Source: Methanofastidiosum sp. | GTDB lineage: Archaea > Methanobacteriota_B > Thermococci > Methanofastidiosales > Methanofastidiosaceae | Direction: 5' to 3' | Assembly: GCA_035362715.1 (NCBI GenBank) | Contig: DAOSDU010000014.1 | Span: forward strand, 1 to 45,464 | DNA length: 45,464 nt | In this document: positions 43,026 through 45,464 of the stretch, piece after piece | Layout of the letters: each line of letters begins with the position of its first letter | Position numbering within the stretch: the first letter of the stretch is position 1 | Notes under the pieces: generated by a model | What the model saw: only the letters and a program-made list of their open reading frames with translations | Told to the model about the DNA's origin: nothing | Databases searched by the model: none | Translations under genes and position numbers: made by a program

Positions 43026-43907
43026 CTACTTTCTTTCCCACTTTTCTTTATATTCTTTGAACATCGGTGTTTTAGTATACTCGTAAAGAGAATCTAATTG
43101 GGCAACATGCATTTCATGATAATGATCATTTGCTATGTTTTCAAGAGCATCATAATAGCTTTTATTATTTCCTGCATCATAATCTGGTAAGTAATGAACC
43201 AAAGAGAATAATCCTTCAAGGTATAACTTTTCTGCTTTTTTGTTATTTGAAATAAGATAATACTCTCTTAAACGAATTATAACAGTTATAAATCCATTAA
43301 GAACGTAAGGCGGGGATTCTTTAGCATACTCTGGGTACCAGATATAATATGTTCCTTGATCTTCTCTAACCATTCTAAGCCCGCCTTCTTTAACCTCAAC
43401 TTCAAAAGCATTTAGACTTTTATCAATCATGTTCTTGTATTTCTCATCCTTTGAATAAAGATATGCAAATGAAAGTGCTTTTATTATAGTTGCTTGATTT
43501 AAAGAGCCAGTCCAACCTGGTTTAAGGTCGTATGGTGGCCAAGGATAATCATACACCCAGACTACAAAATTCCCTTTATCCTTGTATGTTGCATTCTCTA
43601 AAAGCCAGTCTGCAAGGTATAATCCTCTTTTTTTGTAAGACTCATCACTGGTATTATGATATTCATAAAATGCTTCTAGAGACTTCATGGCAACGTTGTG
43701 AGGTGCAATCTGATATCCTATTTCTACCCCGTCAACGCTCCCATAGTAAGTTAGTGGTATATCTGCATCAACAATTGAATATTTTTTAGGGGGAATTATA
43801 GTTTGAGGAGAATTTATTTCATTCTTACTGGTAGTTTCTTTTGTTATTGGAACAATACAACCCGATAAAAATATTAATAGAACAAATAATGCTGCTAAAG
43901 CCCTCAT
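43026..43907 (-). CDS. Lipoprotein with D-glucuronyl C5-epimerase-like domain
   Basis: A 293-residue secreted lipoprotein. The signal ends with lipobox FLSGC (Cys17), so the mature protein is tethered outside. The rest resembles the C-terminal domain of D-glucuronyl C5-epimerase: PGWTGSLNQATIIKALSFAY, YYIWYPEYAKESPPYVLNGF, and HVAQLDSLYEYTKTPMFKEY. The fold is an alpha/alpha barrel; the substrate may be a uronic acid polymer of the cell surface. SD GAGGAG precedes ATG 43907. It converges with component A2, leaving 4 bases between stops. Confidence 0.78.
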   Translation of the reverse strand: MRALAALFVLLIFLSGCIVPITKETTSKNEINSPQTIIPPKKYSIVDADIPLTYYGSVDGVEIGYQIAPHNVAMKSLEAFYEYHNTSDESYKKRGLYLADWLLENATYKDKGNFVVWVYDYPWPPYDLKPGWTGSLNQATIIKALSFAYLYSKDEKYKNMIDKSLNAFEVEVKEGGLRMVREDQGTYYIWYPEYAKESPPYVLNGFITVIIRLREYYLISNNKKAEKLYLEGLFSLVHYLPDYDAGNNKSYYDALENIANDHYHEMHVAQLDSLYEYTKTPMFKEYKEKWERK

Positions 43908-44014
43908 AAAACTCCTCTAAATCTTTTACAAATAAATAGCTTATTAAATTTTATGATATCTATAAATACTTCCAAAAAGGATTTAATCCCATATAGATAT
44001 CAAAATTAGATTAG

Positions 44015-44695
44015 ATGGACAAAAGAACTTTTTATGATTTGCTTTCTGAAGGCTACGATGCAAAATATTCTGATTCTTTAAATATAAAAATGAGAAAAGA
44101 AGAAGAAAAGATATTAACGACGTTACCACTTGGTTTGACCTTGGACATTGGCTGTGGTACAGGATACCATTCAAGGATTTTAAAGAAGAATGGGCACATA
44201 GTTGTGTCTGCAGATATTTCGTTTGAAATGGTGAAGAAAGCAAAGGATAATAATAATGGAGATTTTTTTTTAGTAGCAGATATGGAAAAACTTCCTTTTA
44301 AGAGAAATACTTTTGATAGTGCCGTATCTATATTTGGGGCCTTAAATCATGCAAATATTACAAATTTTAAGATGACTTTAGATGAGTGTCTAAAAAGAGA
44401 GGGACATCTCATTTTTACTGTAGGAAATATAAATAATATTCTTTGGATACTAAAATCCCTAAAACAAGGGAAAAACCCATTTAGGGCTATGAAAAAAAGA
44501 AAAGGTAAAATCTCTGTTTATCATGGAGGAAAGAAAATATCTGTTAGGATAAGATACTATTCAAGAGATGAAATAGAAAGAATATTTAGTAATTATTCAT
44601 TAAGTATGGGGGCATTGTACCCAAAATTAACTTTTCTACCCATTTTAAATAATTTTGGGAGATATCTTGTTTGTATAGGGCGAAAATCTTTTTAA
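44015..44695 (+). CDS. Class I SAM-dependent methyltransferase
   Basis: A 226-residue Rossmann-fold methyltransferase. SAM motif I is LDIGCGTGYHSRIL (about 45-58), motif II has VVSADISFEMVKKA, motif III VADMEKLPFKRNTFDSAVS, followed by FGALNHANI. The C-terminal half has a basic segment (MKKRKGKISVYHGGKKISVR) and YYSRDEIERIFSNYSL. The substrate is unknown; the layout is that of UbiE/COQ5-like small-molecule enzymes. ATG 44015 lies about 50 bases after a TATA-like ATCTATAAATA. The nitrilase gene starts 23 bases later and may be co-transcribed. Confidence 0.87.
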   Translation: MDKRTFYDLLSEGYDAKYSDSLNIKMRKEEEKILTTLPLGLTLDIGCGTGYHSRILKKNGHIVVSADISFEMVKKAKDNNNGDFFLVADMEKLPFKRNTFDSAVSIFGALNHANITNFKMTLDECLKREGHLIFTVGNINNILWILKSLKQGKNPFRAMKKRKGKISVYHGGKKISVRIRYYSRDEIERIFSNYSLSMGALYPKLTFLPILNNFGRYLVCIGRKSF

Positions 44696-44718
44696 TTATT
44701 TTTAATAGAATACTAATT

Positions 44719-45464
44719 ATGAAAATTGGATTTATCCAGATGAATATTGAGCTGCTTGATGTTAAAAAGAACGTTGATAATGCTATCAAACTTATTGAAA
44801 AAAATAACGCTTCCCTTATTGTCCTACCTGAACTTTTTAACACAGGCTACAATTTTAAAAGTAAGAGTGAGGTGTTAGATGTTTCAGAAAAAATACCTGA
44901 CGGTTACACTACAAAAACATTAAAGAAGTATACAGAAGATACAGATAAAACTCTAGTTTTTGGAATATCAGAGAAAACAGACAGAGGATTGTATAATTCT
45001 CTGGCAATAGTTAGCAAAGGAGAATATATCGGAAAATACAGAAAAATTCATCTTTTTTTTGATGAAAAGGATTATTTTCTCCCTGGAGATTTAGGATTCA
45101 GAATATTTGAGATAGATGGCATTAAGATAGGAACAATGATATGTTTTGACTGGTTTTTCCCGGAATCTACTAGAACTTTATCCCTTATGGGGGCAGATAT
45201 ATTATGCCATCCTGCAAATTTAGTCATGCCTTATTGTCCAGAAGCAATGAAAACTATATGCCTTCAGAATAAGGTATATTCAATTACCTCAAATAGAGTG
45301 GGCAAAGAAAGAGGATTAAAATTTATTGGCCAGAGCCAAATTGTAGGGCCAGACGGTAAAATTATTTTTAGAGCTTCAGAAGAAAAACAGGATATATATC
45401 AAGTAGAAATAGACCCATTAAAATCAAGGGATAAAAATCTTAATTCTAAAAATAATATTTTTAA
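44719..45464 (+). CDS. Carbon-nitrogen hydrolase (nitrilase family), 3' end outside window
   Basis: The first 248 codons of a nitrilase-superfamily amidase. The catalytic triad is visible: Glu in VLPELFNTGY, Lys in YRKIHLFFDE and Cys in GTMICFDWFFPE. The start MKIGFIQMN at 44719 is the normal family N-terminus. Near the edge IVGPDGKIIFRASEEKQDIY is the late beta-sheet region, so only a short tail is missing. The substrate is unknown (omega-amidase, carbamoylputrescine or other amide). No stop codon occurs before base 45464. Confidence 0.9.
   Translation, partial: MKIGFIQMNIELLDVKKNVDNAIKLIEKNNASLIVLPELFNTGYNFKSKSEVLDVSEKIPDGYTTKTLKKYTEDTDKTLVFGISEKTDRGLYNSLAIVSKGEYIGKYRKIHLFFDEKDYFLPGDLGFRIFEIDGIKIGTMICFDWFFPESTRTLSLMGADILCHPANLVMPYCPEAMKTICLQNKVYSITSNRVGKERGLKFIGQSQIVGPDGKIIFRASEEKQDIYQVEIDPLKSRDKNLNSKNNIF

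Noticed and set aside
1..45464. CRISPR arrays, tRNA, rRNA, insertion sequences or prophage
   Set aside because: No regular spaced repeats, cloverleaf-like blocks, transposase or phage genes were seen on reading the gaps on both strands.

Overview
The window comes from an AT-rich methanogenic euryarchaeon. The evidence is a complete coenzyme F430 operon (cfbA-E), the ABC-type MCR activation component A2, methanogenesis marker protein 8, a RamA-type corrinoid activase, archaeal SRP54, Gar1 and family B DNA polymerase, and archaeal TATA promoters, some of them with leaderless starts. No mcr genes lie in the window. The mix of a corrinoid activase, a Cys/Met-lyase-type PLP enzyme and FAD/HdrD-like redox proteins would suit a methyl-reducing or methylthiol-using lineage such as Methanofastidiosales (WSA2). 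That placement is inference from memory and was not tested.

Layout. Bases 1-2449: an MFS transporter followed by an M20 amidohydrolase (carbamoylase/allantoate type) broken by a frameshift and cut by the window edge. Bases 2535-6931: a large secreted glycosidase-like protein, gar1, a divergent PLP sulfur-amino-acid lyase, and a hypothetical gene. Bases 6984-11664: an FAD oxidase and HdrD-like Fe-S pair, divergent from a RamA-like activase. Bases 11675-15003: a WYL/helicase-associated protein overlapping a PLP enzyme, then a small membrane protein. Bases 15187-18066: a stand-alone Lrp/AsnC effector domain, an intergenic region with a possible structured RNA, a membrane-tethered winged-helix protein, and SRP54.

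Bases 18068-22949 are the F430 operon, read on the minus strand in the order cfbA-cfbE-cfbD-cfbC-cfbB. It has tight or overlapping junctions and a TATA box bracketed by a GTGTTAC direct repeat. After a CheY-like regulator and a TPR protein comes a second minus-strand operon, precorrin-2 dehydrogenase-hemA-hemB-DNA glycosylase (24695-28052). It supplies early tetrapyrrole steps and sirohydrochlorin, the CfbA substrate. The two clusters together cover much of the route from glutamyl-tRNA to F430. hemL, hemC, hemD and the uroporphyrinogen methyltransferase are not here.

Bases 28133-36774: a SprT-like metallopeptidase, aspartate kinase, marker protein 8, a well-formed C/D box sRNA, a polytopic polymerase-like protein, a UlaG-like hydrolase, a decayed gene remnant, a TrmB regulator divergent from a membrane ferredoxin and a cupin, and a sodium/solute symporter with a 54-residue membrane partner. 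Bases 36887-45464: DNA polymerase B, a 53-residue zinc ribbon, a YgiQ-type radical SAM protein, component A2, a C5-epimerase-like lipoprotein, a methyltransferase and a truncated nitrilase.

No tRNA, rRNA, CRISPR array, insertion sequence or phage module was seen. The most useful leads are the C/D sRNA, the possible operator in front of the F430 operon, the H/ACA-like fold at 15435-15528, the frameshifted amidohydrolase, and the activase/redox neighbourhood.
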